From Gammaproteobacteria bacterium Ga0074134 (lineage in GTDB: Bacteria > Pseudomonadota > Gammaproteobacteria > Ga0077554 > Ga007554): a stretch of 40,439 bases of DNA. The notes under the pieces were generated by a model. It did not search any database. It was not told the DNA's origin and saw only the letters and a list, made by a program, of their open reading frames with translations. Position 1 is the stretch's first letter. Each line of letters opens with the position of its first letter. The translations under genes were made by a program, and so were the position numbers. Shown in pieces: positions 25,900 through 34,166 of this stretch. The stretch lies in contig LNEJ01000039.1 in the NCBI GenBank assembly GCA_001464965.1, forward strand, positions 1 through 40,439, written 5' to 3'.

Positions 25900-26535
25900 C
25901 TATTTCTTGCGTTTAAGGATGCTCGATTCAATCGCCTTGAGAGTATCAAGCTTATCCTGCAAATTATCCGCGCGCGCAGTCTCCTCGCGCAGCTTGTTTT
26001 CGAGCGCGCTATAGCGCTCTTTCAAACCCCTTTGCTCGGCCTCAAGTGCGCCGTTACGCTCCCTGAGTCCTTTTTTGTCTGCCTCAAGCACATTATTGCG
26101 CTCTCTGATGCCTTTTTGCTCGATAATAATGGTGCGCAAAAAGGCCGCGTAATCCTTGAGCGCCTCGTTAGTTGCCGTATCGTCATTCAGATAACCTTCC
26201 AGCAACCGTTGCGCGCGCGCCTCGTCGCGCTTCTCGTTAAGCCCCGCCAAGCCGAGCAACATGGCCAGATTGATCCGCTCGACAACCCCCTGGCGCTCTT
26301 TAAAATCATTCTCCGCCTGAGCGCACTCCTTAGCAAGCGCATCCGCAGGAAGCCCTGCCGCATAACGAAAATAGGTCAGAAAAGGCGCAACTTCAAGATT
26401 GGCATCTTTTGATACAGTAACGACCGGCTTTACATTATGATCCTGTTTAACTGGCCTCTCCACGATCAACTCACATCCAGCAAGAATAATGCCAACCGTA
26501 AAGGCCATCAACAAAAATAAACCTGTCCTACGCAT
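25900..26535 (-). CDS. qseG: QseG-like outer-membrane lipoprotein of the GlrKR system
   Basis: The 211-residue product sits between glrK and glrR, the position of QseG (YfhG), which modulates GlrK in enterobacteria. It has a lipoprotein signal with lipobox ILAGC (Cys21). A helical middle domain follows, then a C-terminal coiled coil. The coiled coil contains three 14-residue tandem repeats at 141-182 (KGIRERNNVLEADK, KGLRERNGALEAEQ, RGLKERYSALENKL). Overall identity to E. coli QseG cannot be judged by eye, so the name rests on position and architecture. Its ATG overlaps the glrK stop. Confidence 0.75.
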   Translation of the reverse strand: MRRTGLFLLMAFTVGIILAGCELIVERPVKQDHNVKPVVTVSKDANLEVAPFLTYFRYAAGLPADALAKECAQAENDFKERQGVVERINLAMLLGLAGLNEKRDEARAQRLLEGYLNDDTATNEALKDYAAFLRTIIIEQKGIRERNNVLEADKKGLRERNGALEAEQRGLKERYSALENKLREETARADNLQDKLDTLKAIESSILKRKK

Positions 26536-28055
26536 CAGGATGTCCCACCCACCGGCAATGTAACCCGGAAATGCGCCCCCCTAGCAAGTTTGCCACCTTC
26601 AACCAGTTCAATACTGCCCCCATGTGCCATGACATTTTCTTTTGCAATCGACAGCCCCAGCCCAGTGCCCTTGATATAGCCATCATGGGGGATGCTGCCG
26701 CGATAAAATGTTTCGAAGACCTTGTGCTGCTCACTGGGGTTGATACCGGGACCGCTATCCGCCACATCGAGTACCGCAACATCAGCGTCCCCGCCGGCGC
26801 CCAGCTTTACTACTCCCTCATGCGGATGATCTGCCTTGCATTTCTTGCATGCGTTCTGCATTCTCCTCAAGCGTATCGTTATTGCCCCCTGTTGCGGGGT
26901 ATAGTTGACAGCGTTGGACAACAGATTATCGATAATCACCCGCAATTTTTCCTTGTCGCCCGCTACCGTCAACTCAGCGCAATCTTTATCCAGGTGGATG
27001 TTTTTTGCCATGAATGCCGGCCTGTGGTCCTCAATTACTTTATCAATCAGCTCATGCAATTTCACCTGGCTGAATTGAACCTGCGCACTGCGTGCGCTGG
27101 CAATATTGAAATTCAGCAAGCCCTCAATCAAAGTTTGCAACTGGATGCCGTTTTGCCGCAGTATCCGCGCGATTTCACGCTGCTCATCAGTCAGTTTTCC
27201 CACCACCTCATCCACCAGCAATTCACTGCCTTCGCGAATCGCCGCCAGTGGCGTCTTGAGATCATGCGAAATGTTTCTCAAAAATTTGCTTTTCTCCTCC
27301 TCCAGCTCAACCAGGCGTAGCCGCAGCCAATCCAGCCTCTCGCCAAGAGACTCCAGATCGCGCGGTCCCGTCACGGCAATCGCGGTAGAAAATTCGGCAT
27401 TGCCCAGCTGGCGAATCGCCTGATCTATACGATTGATTGGCCTGGTAATAAGCACGGCGAACACCCCGATCAGCCCACCCACCAGAGGCACCAGCGCGAT
27501 GCCCAGCCAGAACAGGGTACGCTGGGCGGTGCCCGCCGTCTCCTGCAGAATCTCCACTTCGCGATCCACTAACCGGCTGCTTTCCGTAAAAAACGCCTGC
27601 GCCATTTCCGAGAGGGTGACAAACTCCATCACCGCTTCCGTCTTGCTTTGCGTGTTGTCGCCAATATGGGTACTTACCTTTGCAAACAAATCTTGCGCTT
27701 TTGCCTCCAATACATCCAACTTTGTCTTGAGCGCCTGATCGAAAGGCAGACGCGACAATCTGGCAGCCGTTAGCAGAAAATCCTGATGGGTGTTGGCATA
27801 CACGCCAAACATGGTATCGTCATCCAATACCAGGAACTGCCTGGCGCTACGCTCCATGGCAGTAACCTGCTCAACCAGCATGCGGCTTCCACTGGTGACT
27901 TGGGCCGTCTGTTGCAGCGCCTGCTGGCTTTGCTTAACCAGCCGGTCAACGTAGGTCCCCGCGATAACAAGAGCAACAACAAGAGGCAGAGAAACGAAGA
28001 CAAACCCTATAAGGATGAGCTTTAAAATCGACGTTGGACGATGAAAACTCATCAT
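26535..28055 (-). CDS. glrK: Sensor histidine kinase GlrK/QseE
   Basis: GlrK is a membrane sensor kinase. It has an N-terminal membrane helix (LKLILIGFVFVSLPLVVALV) and a periplasmic helical sensor domain of about 140 residues. A second helix (RTLFWLGIALVPLVGGLIGV) and HAMP domain follow. The dimerisation box is NISHDLKTPLAAIREGSELL, with the phospho-accepting His. The ATPase has DNLLSNAVNYTPQQG (N box), DSGPGI (G1) and GTGLGLSIA (G2). Between N and G1 boxes an insertion of about 25 residues carries CKKC and HPH, a possible metal-binding loop. I chose ATG 28055; a TTG at 28067 is an alternative. Confidence 0.9.
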   Translation of the reverse strand: MMSFHRPTSILKLILIGFVFVSLPLVVALVIAGTYVDRLVKQSQQALQQTAQVTSGSRMLVEQVTAMERSARQFLVLDDDTMFGVYANTHQDFLLTAARLSRLPFDQALKTKLDVLEAKAQDLFAKVSTHIGDNTQSKTEAVMEFVTLSEMAQAFFTESSRLVDREVEILQETAGTAQRTLFWLGIALVPLVGGLIGVFAVLITRPINRIDQAIRQLGNAEFSTAIAVTGPRDLESLGERLDWLRLRLVELEEEKSKFLRNISHDLKTPLAAIREGSELLVDEVVGKLTDEQREIARILRQNGIQLQTLIEGLLNFNIASARSAQVQFSQVKLHELIDKVIEDHRPAFMAKNIHLDKDCAELTVAGDKEKLRVIIDNLLSNAVNYTPQQGAITIRLRRMQNACKKCKADHPHEGVVKLGAGGDADVAVLDVADSGPGINPSEQHKVFETFYRGSIPHDGYIKGTGLGLSIAKENVMAHGGSIELVEGGKLARGAHFRVTLPVGGTS

Positions 28056-28151
28056 ATTATCCGGCAATCATGGGGTGTTCGGCACAAACGGCCATGGAAG
28101 CGGCATAAAACTCCGCGCCCTTGTTTAACAATACAGCACGCCTATCTCCCT

Positions 28152-29216
28152 TCATTCTTCCACAAGCATGTCCTGCGTCAGCCGGTCATCCCCACACAAG
28201 GCGACGATGTCCCGTTGCGGCGGCGCCAAGCCGAAGTGCAGATAGGCGTTGCGGGTTGCCACCCGCCCACGCGGCGTGCGCATCATAAAGCCTTGCTGGA
28301 TCAGAAAAGGCTCTACAACATCCTCTATCGTACCGCGTTCCTCGCCAATCGCCGCCGCCAGACTGTCAACACCCACCGGTCCGCCATCGAATTTCTGAAG
28401 AATAGCCAGCAACAATCTACGATCCATCGCGTCAAAGCCATTGGCGTCCACCCCGAGCAAATTCAGCGCCCGGTCCGCCACATCGCGGCAAATGGCGCCA
28501 TTTGCCTTAACCTCGGCAAAATCCCGTACCCGGCGCAGTAAACGATTGGCGATACGCGGTGTTCCTCGCGCACGCCGCGCGATTTCATGCGCACCCTCCT
28601 CCTCCAGCGTCACGCCGAGAATGCGGGCGGAGCGCCCCACAATCGAGGCAAGATCAACCGTGGAGTAAAACTCCAGGCGTTGCACAATGCCAAAGCGGTC
28701 ACGCAGGGGGGATGTCAGCAAACCCGCGCGCGTCGTCGCCCCCACTAATGTGAAGGGCTGCAAATCAAGCTTGATGGATCGCGCCGCAGGCCCCTCGCCG
28801 ATCATGATGTCGAGCTGATAATCCTCCATGGCGGGGTACAGCGTCTCTTCGATGAGCGGGCTGAGGCGATGGATCTCATCGATAAACAGCACATCGCGCG
28901 GCTCAAGGTTGGTCAATATCGCAGCCAGATCGCCCGCCCGCTCCAGCACCGGGCCGGACGTGTGCCGGACATTCACACCCATTTCGTTGGCGATGATATT
29001 CGCCAGCGTGGTCTTGCCCAGTCCCGGCGGCCCGAAAATCAACGTATGGTCAAGTGCTTCGCTACGACGCCTAGCTGCGTCGATAAAGATCTCCATCTGT
29101 TCGCGCACAGCAGGCTGACCGGTGTAATCGGCGAGGCGCGCGGGGCGAATGGCCCGGTCAATCACCTCGTCTTCACGAAGATTGGCAGGGGTAATCAGAC
29201 GGTCGGTTTCAATCAT
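28152..29216 (-). CDS. ruvB: Holliday junction branch migration ATPase RuvB
   Basis: RuvB is the hexameric motor that drives branch migration with RuvA. The 354-residue protein has [20 protein letters not shown] and Walker [21 protein letters not shown]. Walker B is [20 protein letters not shown], sensor 1 is [20 protein letters not shown], and there is a C-terminal winged helix. Elsewhere ruvB often lies directly before ybgC-tol. Here glrK, qseG, glrR and the EF-hand gene intervene, and ruvA and ruvC are not adjacent. Confidence 0.97.
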   Translation of the reverse strand: MIETDRLITPANLREDEVIDRAIRPARLADYTGQPAVREQMEIFIDAARRRSEALDHTLIFGPPGLGKTTLANIIANEMGVNVRHTSGPVLERAGDLAAILTNLEPRDVLFIDEIHRLSPLIEETLYPAMEDYQLDIMIGEGPAARSIKLDLQPFTLVGATTRAGLLTSPLRDRFGIVQRLEFYSTVDLASIVGRSARILGVTLEEEGAHEIARRARGTPRIANRLLRRVRDFAEVKANGAICRDVADRALNLLGVDANGFDAMDRRLLLAILQKFDGGPVGVDSLAAAIGEERGTIEDVVEPFLIQQGFMMRTPRGRVATRNAYLHFGLAPPQRDIVALCGDDRLTQDMLVEE

Positions 29217-29433
29217 CGTGCGGACACTGCCATTGTCCCTTCAAGGGGAGCTCCTTCAGAATATCTGCAATCCTATCACAATATGGCCGGGACGATTAAC
29301 TGCGCCACCCATAAACAGGTTGCAAGCCGCTTGATCTTCCGCAAATGAGTCAGTTACCATTCGGTGCCCATAATTCGCGGCAATACCACGAGTTACTTAA
29401 CGTGAAACTCTACAACATGACTGAGGTTACTAC

Positions 29434-29835
29434 ATGGCCGTAAAGAAAAAGAGCATAACCAAGACAGCAAAAGCCACACCTGCCGCAAAGGCGAAAACCG
29501 CAACGGCACCCTCCAGCCGCACAACCGCTATCCGCGCGCCTTTGACGAAATCCCAGTTGCTGTTGACGATTTCGGAAAACACCGGATTATCCAAGAAACA
29601 AACCACCGCCGTGCTGGATGAATTGTCCTCCCTGATTGCGCGCCACATAAAAAAAGGCGCTGCCGGGGTGTTCACACTGCCGGGGCTGGTGAAGATTAAA
29701 ACTGTCACAAAACCTGCTCGCAAGGCACGCAAGGGCGTCAACCCTTTCACTGGTGAAGAGATGGTATTCAAGGCCAAACCAGCCAGCACGGCGGTCAAGA
29801 TTCTGCCATTGAAGGCATTGAAGGACATGGTCTGA
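29434..29835 (+). CDS. HU-family DNA-binding protein with basic N-terminal tail
   Basis: The 133-residue product has a Lys/Ala/Thr-rich, disordered N-terminal tail (about 1-35) and then a bacterial histone-like fold. LTKSQLLLTISENTGLSKKQ and AVLDELSSLIARHIKKGAAG form the helical part. VFTLPGLVKIKTVTKP and GVNPFTGEEMVFKAKPAS form the DNA-binding arm. It differs from standard HU (about 90 residues) by the tail and likely packages or bends DNA. GAGG precedes the ATG. It is divergent from ruvB. Confidence 0.85.
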   Translation: MAVKKKSITKTAKATPAAKAKTATAPSSRTTAIRAPLTKSQLLLTISENTGLSKKQTTAVLDELSSLIARHIKKGAAGVFTLPGLVKIKTVTKPARKARKGVNPFTGEEMVFKAKPASTAVKILPLKALKDMV

Positions 29836-29844
29836 CATTGCCGC

Positions 29845-29902
29845 ACGCGCTATCCGCCTGCTAACGGGGAGAAATACATCCTCAGGCGGATGGCGTGTTT
29901 TC
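29845..29902 (+). terminator. Possible terminator of the HU-like gene
   Basis: ATCCGCCTG (29852-29860) pairs with CAGGCGGAT (29883-29891), extended by outer ACGC and GCGT. The hairpin is followed by GTTTTCC. The T run is short and the loop is long, so efficiency is uncertain. Confidence 0.5.
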
Positions 29903-29927
29903 CTACGACCGCTGTTCCAACAGAGCC

Positions 29928-30386
29928 TCACCCTGCTTTCTTAGCCCCGCGAATCAACAAAATTGGTATTGGCACGATACGTACCACGCCTTCCGCCACG
30001 CTGCCAAAAATCAGGTGATCAAAACCACGCCGGCCATGGGTACCCATGACGATGACATCGGCGGGCCAGCTTTCGGCCTCTTCCACGATCACTCTGGCAG
30101 TCCGTGCACCATCGGCTTCAAGCAGTTTTGTTTGAGATGTTATCCCGGCCTGCTGGGCCAGTGTTTCAGCCTTGCCCAATATGTTCTTGCCTGCCTCACG
30201 CAAGGCCGCCTGGAGGCTGGTGATATCAAAATACCCTTCGCCGTACCAAAAAACGCGCGCCTCCTCTACGACGTGGACAAAGCGTAGCTGCGTTTGCTGC
30301 TGATCCTGCGCTATTTTGATCGCCTCTTGCACGGCAAGATCCGATGTGCCGCTGCCATCGACAGGAATCAGAATACGGTGGTACAT
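29928..30386 (-). CDS. Universal stress protein, UspA family
   Basis: The 152-residue single-domain Usp begins MYHRILIPVDGSGTSDLAVQ. It ends with the ATP-binding signature VMGTHGRRGFDHLIFGSVAE followed by VVRIVPIPILLIRG. This matches the G-X2-G-X9-G-S pattern of nucleotide-binding Usp proteins. An ideal AAGGAG precedes the start. It lies 110 bp downstream of the PEBP-like gene on the same strand, so it may be co-transcribed with it or have its own promoter. Confidence 0.93.
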   Translation of the reverse strand: MYHRILIPVDGSGTSDLAVQEAIKIAQDQQQTQLRFVHVVEEARVFWYGEGYFDITSLQAALREAGKNILGKAETLAQQAGITSQTKLLEADGARTARVIVEEAESWPADVIVMGTHGRRGFDHLIFGSVAEGVVRIVPIPILLIRGAKKAG

Positions 30387-30496
30387 ACATATCTCCTTGC
30401 AGTAAAAGTTAGTGGCTGGATTTTGGGCTTAATGCTGTGGAACTATGCCAGATAGCCACTTGCGCGCCAACCTGGCCAACGATGTTTGACAAGCTA

Positions 30497-30967
30497 TTAT
30501 CTGCCCCTCTGATACGTTCCCACCAATTCCGCCTTGGCAAGAATACGCCCTTGCATCGCCCTTTCCAGGGCCAACTTGCCTGGATTTCCCAAGGCCGGAA
30601 GAATCACGTCCAATGCATAAAGCTTGTGAAAATAGCGGTGGCGGCCAATAGGTGGGCAGGGGCCACCGTATCTGGTGCGCTTCCAGTCATTGATACCCTG
30701 CAGTGTCCCGGCGGGCAATTCTTTAGGGGAAACCCCTTCAACAAGCCCAGTAACGGCGGGCGGAATGTTATACAGAATCCAGTGCACCCAGGTCATTTTT
30801 GGCGCGGCTGGATCCGGGGCATCGGGATCATCCACTATCAGTACCAGGCTTTGCGTTCCGATGGGAATGCCGGACCAGGCAAGGGGTGGTGAGACATCAT
30901 TGCCATCGCAAGTATATAGCCGCGGGATAGCGCCATTGTGACTGAATGCGGTTGATGTGATTACCAT
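30497..30967 (-). CDS. YbhB/YbcL (PEBP, Raf kinase inhibitor-like) protein
   Basis: The 156-residue product is a bacterial phosphatidylethanolamine-binding-protein homologue. PRLYTCDGNDVSPPLAWSGI, SLVLIVDDPDAPDPAAPKMT and WVHWILYNIPPAVTG form the conserved anion-binding pocket, and the middle motif GGPCPPIGRHRYFHKLYALD is also present. Function in bacteria is not established. It follows the FBPA/P gene by 20 bp and is probably in its operon. Confidence 0.93.
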   Translation of the reverse strand: MVITSTAFSHNGAIPRLYTCDGNDVSPPLAWSGIPIGTQSLVLIVDDPDAPDPAAPKMTWVHWILYNIPPAVTGLVEGVSPKELPAGTLQGINDWKRTRYGGPCPPIGRHRYFHKLYALDVILPALGNPGKLALERAMQGRILAKAELVGTYQRGR

Positions 30968-30987
30968 CTTAGCCTATCCCGAGGCAT

Positions 30988-32091
30988 TCAATCACCACGC
31001 ACCGTAAAACGCGTATCCAACACCTTGAGTTTTTCCATGATGCCGGTGTATTCCAGCTCGGACATCGGCAGCATGGCCGCACCGAAGAAACCTTGGCGGC
31101 GCATCTCTTGCGCCTTATCGGCGACGCGGTCGCGCACCGTGTTCCAGAAGGGATGGGCGAACGCATCCCATGCCTCAGTCAGCTTGCCGTTGTGCTCCGC
31201 AAAGGCCGCGCAGCTCACCAATGGCGGGCCGTCGAAATAACTGGTGCCGGTATTGAGTGCGACGGGCATCAGCGGCATTTGGTGCGAACCGCGCATGCAG
31301 CCGGCGACGAAATGGCCGATGGAATACGGAGCCAGCACTTCGCCGGTGGCAGGGAAATTCATTTGCACGCGCACCAGCATCACCGGATCGTCCTTGCCGG
31401 TGTATTTTCCGGCAATGTTGTGCAGGCGCGAAGTCGCCACTGCCACAGCCTGTTCACCGCTAGCGCGAGACCAGACGGACTCCACGACGTAACGCTCGGC
31501 ATCACGTAACAAAGCGGCGATATCGTAGAGTTCCTCGGGAGCATTCAGCTCTATGACGCGGTCGCCTTCGGTGTTGTTGACATCCATGATCACGAACCGG
31601 AAACCCTTGGACATATTAGGCGAGAGGATCAGGCCCGGTGTGTTCATGACATCGGCGAACGCCAGGTATAGTGGCAGATTAAAGGCGCCGGGATCGGTTT
31701 TGTCAGCGGCGAAAAACAGAAAAGGCTCATTGGGCCGTTCGTCGATCTCCATCTCTGCAACCGCCGGACCCATGCCTTTGACATTCCCCGAAAACGCATC
31801 CTTCAGCAGATCTTGTCCCGCGCCGTAAAGACCCTGTTCCTTGGCAACCCCCGTGCCGGTGATGAAGGCATCCCAAGCCAGCTTGTGGATTTGCTCATTC
31901 CCTGTGCCATGGGTATGCGTCATCAGTATGGCAATGTCATCGCCAGTGTGGCTGACATAATTATCGATTATCAGGCCCCTCCCGTGTTCCCGCACATAAG
32001 CCCGCACGGTTTCAAGCAAACGCTGTGACGGGGCGATGTGCCCGCCGATGGAGCCGATATCCGCCTTGATGACGCTGAGGGTAATTTTCAT
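30988..32091 (-). CDS. Fructose-1,6-bisphosphate aldolase/phosphatase (archaeal type, class V FBPase)
   Basis: This bifunctional gluconeogenic enzyme condenses triose phosphates and dephosphorylates fructose-1,6-bisphosphate to fructose-6-phosphate. The 367-residue protein starts MKITLSVIKADIGSIGGHIA and carries the family metal-binding and active-site segments. These include VSHTGDDIAILMTHTHG, DAFSGNVKGMGPAVAEMEID, ADKTDPGAFNLPLYLAFADV and RYVVESVWSRASGEQAVAVA. It is typical of archaea and deep-branching thermophiles, with scattered cases in chemolithotrophs. AAGGAC precedes the start. A perfect FNR-type box lies upstream at the activating distance. Confidence 0.92.
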   Translation of the reverse strand: MKITLSVIKADIGSIGGHIAPSQRLLETVRAYVREHGRGLIIDNYVSHTGDDIAILMTHTHGTGNEQIHKLAWDAFITGTGVAKEQGLYGAGQDLLKDAFSGNVKGMGPAVAEMEIDERPNEPFLFFAADKTDPGAFNLPLYLAFADVMNTPGLILSPNMSKGFRFVIMDVNNTEGDRVIELNAPEELYDIAALLRDAERYVVESVWSRASGEQAVAVATSRLHNIAGKYTGKDDPVMLVRVQMNFPATGEVLAPYSIGHFVAGCMRGSHQMPLMPVALNTGTSYFDGPPLVSCAAFAEHNGKLTEAWDAFAHPFWNTVRDRVADKAQEMRRQGFFGAAMLPMSELEYTGIMEKLKVLDTRFTVRGD

Positions 32092-32126
32092 GGCCGTGTC
32101 CTTTTTAGAAGCAATCCGATGAACCT

Positions 32127-32132
32127 ATTATT
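32127..32132 (-). promoter_or_regulatory. -10 element of the FBPA/P promoter
   Basis: On the minus strand AATAAT is a good -10 hexamer. It predicts a start near 32120, 29 nt before the FBPA/P ATG. From that start the FNR-type box is centred at -41.5, replacing a -35 element. Confidence 0.55.
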
Positions 32133-32154
32133 ACTGCTTCGCCATGCGCTTTCT

Positions 32155-32168
32155 TTGATATAGATCAA
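32155..32168. promoter_or_regulatory. FNR/ANR-type operator
   Basis: TTGAT-ATAG-ATCAA matches the FNR consensus TTGAT-N4-ATCAA perfectly and is symmetric. It lies in the 135-bp divergent gap between the FBPA/P gene (minus) and polX (plus). Its centre (32161.5) is 41.5 bp upstream of the predicted FBPA/P start, the classical class II activator position. It could also affect polX. Confidence 0.75.
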
Positions 32169-32226
32169 AAGCCACGCAGATTTATTGTGTTATGTTTTTT
32201 TAAACCACGCAAAAAACACCCCAGCC

Positions 32227-33951
32227 ATGCCCATTCACAACGCCGATGTTGCCGCGATTTTCGAGGAGATCGCCAATTTATTGGAGATTCAGGGAGCCAA
32301 TCCCTTCCGCATCCGCGCCTACCGCAATGCTGCCCGCACGGTGGGCGAGCTGGGGCGCGACATCAAGACGCTGCTGGAAAAAGGAGAAGATTTAACGCAA
32401 CTTCCAGGAATTGGCGATGATCTTGCGACCAAGATCCATGAAATTGTCGAAACGGGAAAATGCTCCATGCTCGACAAACTGCACAAGGAGCTGCCACCCG
32501 CAATCACCGGACTGTTGAAAATTTCAGGGCTTGGCCCCAAGCGGGTCAAGGCGCTCTATCACGACCTGGACGTACAAACCCTGGAGCAGCTCTATCGCGC
32601 CGCACATGATGGACGCATCCGACAACTGGCGGGTTTTGGCGCAAAGACCGAACAGCGCATCCTTGAGTCGGTGAAGGCACACGTGACAGAAGCACGACGC
32701 TTTAAGCTGGCCGTTGCAAGCCAGTACGCCGATGCGCTGGCGGCCTACCTGAAAAAGGTCAAAGGTGTCGGACAGGTGGTGGTGGCGGGCAGTTTCAGGC
32801 GTATGAAGGAGACCGTGGGAGATCTGGATATCCTGGTCACCGCTGGCCCCGGCAGCCCCGTCATGGAGCGATTTGCCGCCTACGATGAAGTAAAAACAGT
32901 GCTCTCCAGCGGCGGCACCCGCAGCAGCGTCGTGCTGCGCAGCGGACTCCAGGTGGATCTCCGCCGGGTAAATGAGGAAAGTTACGGCGCCGCATTGCAG
33001 TATTTCACCGGCTCCAAGGCGCACAACATCGCCATCCGCCGCCTGGGGCAGGAGCGAGGCCTGAAAATCAACGAATACGGGGTATTCAAGGGCGAGGAGC
33101 GCATCACCGGGGAAACCGAGGAGGCGGTATACCGGGCGGTTGGGTTACCGTATATCCCGCCGGAGCTGCGTGAAGACCGCGGCGAGATCGAGGCCGCGCG
33201 TGCCGGACGTCTGCCGCATCTGGTTGAGTTACACGATCTGAAAGGCGACTTGCATGCCCATACCAAGGCTACCGATGGTCACAACACAATCAAGGAAATG
33301 GCGCTGGCGGCCAAATCACGGGGGCTTGAATACCTTGCCATTACAGAGCACTCGCGCCGCCTGACCGTGGCGCACGGCCTCGATCCGCAACGATTACTGA
33401 AACAGATCGACGAAATTGACCGCCTGAATTCCGAATTGAAAGGCGTCACGGTACTGAAAGGCATCGAGGTAGACATCCTGGAAGACGGCAGCCTGGATCT
33501 TCCGGATTCAGTGCTGGAGCGGCTGGACCTGGTGGTCGGCGCGGTACACAGCAAATTCGATCTACCCCGCGCCAAACAGACCGAACGCATCCTGCGCGCC
33601 ATGGATCATCCCCACTTCACCTTGCTGGCCCATCCAACGGGGCGGTTGCTCGAACAGCGCGAACCCTATGATGTGGACATGTTGCGCATCATCCGCAAGG
33701 CCAAGAGCCGGGGTTGTTATCTGGAACTGAATGCCCACCCGGAGCGGCTTGACCTGCTGGACACCCAGTGCCAGATGGCCAAGGAGGAAGGGGTGCTGGT
33801 CAGCATCAACTCCGACGCCCACAACACGCTGGATCTGGACAACCTGCGCTTTGGTGTGGGGCAGGCGCGGCGCGGCTGGCTGGAGAAAAAAGACGTACTG
33901 AACACGCGCACGCTTACAGCGTTGCGGGCGCTGCTCAAGCGGACGATGTGA
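32227..33951 (+). CDS. polX: DNA polymerase/3'-5' exonuclease PolX
   Basis: PolX is a family-X repair polymerase fused to a PHP nuclease. The 574-residue protein has N-terminal helix-hairpin-helix units (EDLTQLPGIGDDLATKIHEI, LKISGLGPKRVKALYHDLDV). The nucleotidyl-transferase site is VAGSFRRMKETVGDLDILVT. The C-terminal PHP domain has LKGDLHAHTKATDGHNTIKE, YLAITEHSRRL, HPHFTLLAHPTGRLL and VSINSDAHNTLDLDNLRFGV. I chose ATG 32227 (MPIHNADVAAIFEEI), the family start; an upstream TTG would add 14 residues. The ribosome site is weak. Confidence 0.96.
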   Translation: MPIHNADVAAIFEEIANLLEIQGANPFRIRAYRNAARTVGELGRDIKTLLEKGEDLTQLPGIGDDLATKIHEIVETGKCSMLDKLHKELPPAITGLLKISGLGPKRVKALYHDLDVQTLEQLYRAAHDGRIRQLAGFGAKTEQRILESVKAHVTEARRFKLAVASQYADALAAYLKKVKGVGQVVVAGSFRRMKETVGDLDILVTAGPGSPVMERFAAYDEVKTVLSSGGTRSSVVLRSGLQVDLRRVNEESYGAALQYFTGSKAHNIAIRRLGQERGLKINEYGVFKGEERITGETEEAVYRAVGLPYIPPELREDRGEIEAARAGRLPHLVELHDLKGDLHAHTKATDGHNTIKEMALAAKSRGLEYLAITEHSRRLTVAHGLDPQRLLKQIDEIDRLNSELKGVTVLKGIEVDILEDGSLDLPDSVLERLDLVVGAVHSKFDLPRAKQTERILRAMDHPHFTLLAHPTGRLLEQREPYDVDMLRIIRKAKSRGCYLELNAHPERLDLLDTQCQMAKEEGVLVSINSDAHNTLDLDNLRFGVGQARRGWLEKKDVLNTRTLTALRALLKRTM

Positions 33952-34166
33952 TTCAGTCTAAAAACGGCGATTCACTGCGGAGCGCTCAGAGAATACAGAA
34001 GAAAAACAAGATCTTGACAAGGTGTGCCGAGCCACCCCCTGGGTAGGTGTACTTATTACGCTAACCCCCTGAATTTCTTTGCGTCCTCTGCGTTCTTCGC
34101 GGTTAATAGCTTTTTTAGATCCAAGCTTCCGAGACGATAGCGGCGCAGAAAAACGTAGAGCGTGCC
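33952..34166. repeat. Intergenic region with two inverted degenerate repeat copies
   Basis: No gene is visible. CACTGCGGAGCGCTCAGAG and the following A-rich run (33973-34010), and on the opposite strand GCTATTAACCGCGAAGAACG with GCAGAGGACGC (34077-34116), are two diverged copies of one element. This repeat type, rich in GCAGAG and GAACGCAGAG phrases, is common between genes in many environmental bacteria. The copies face each other across about 65 bp. I see no T-tract terminator for polX. Confidence 0.45.
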
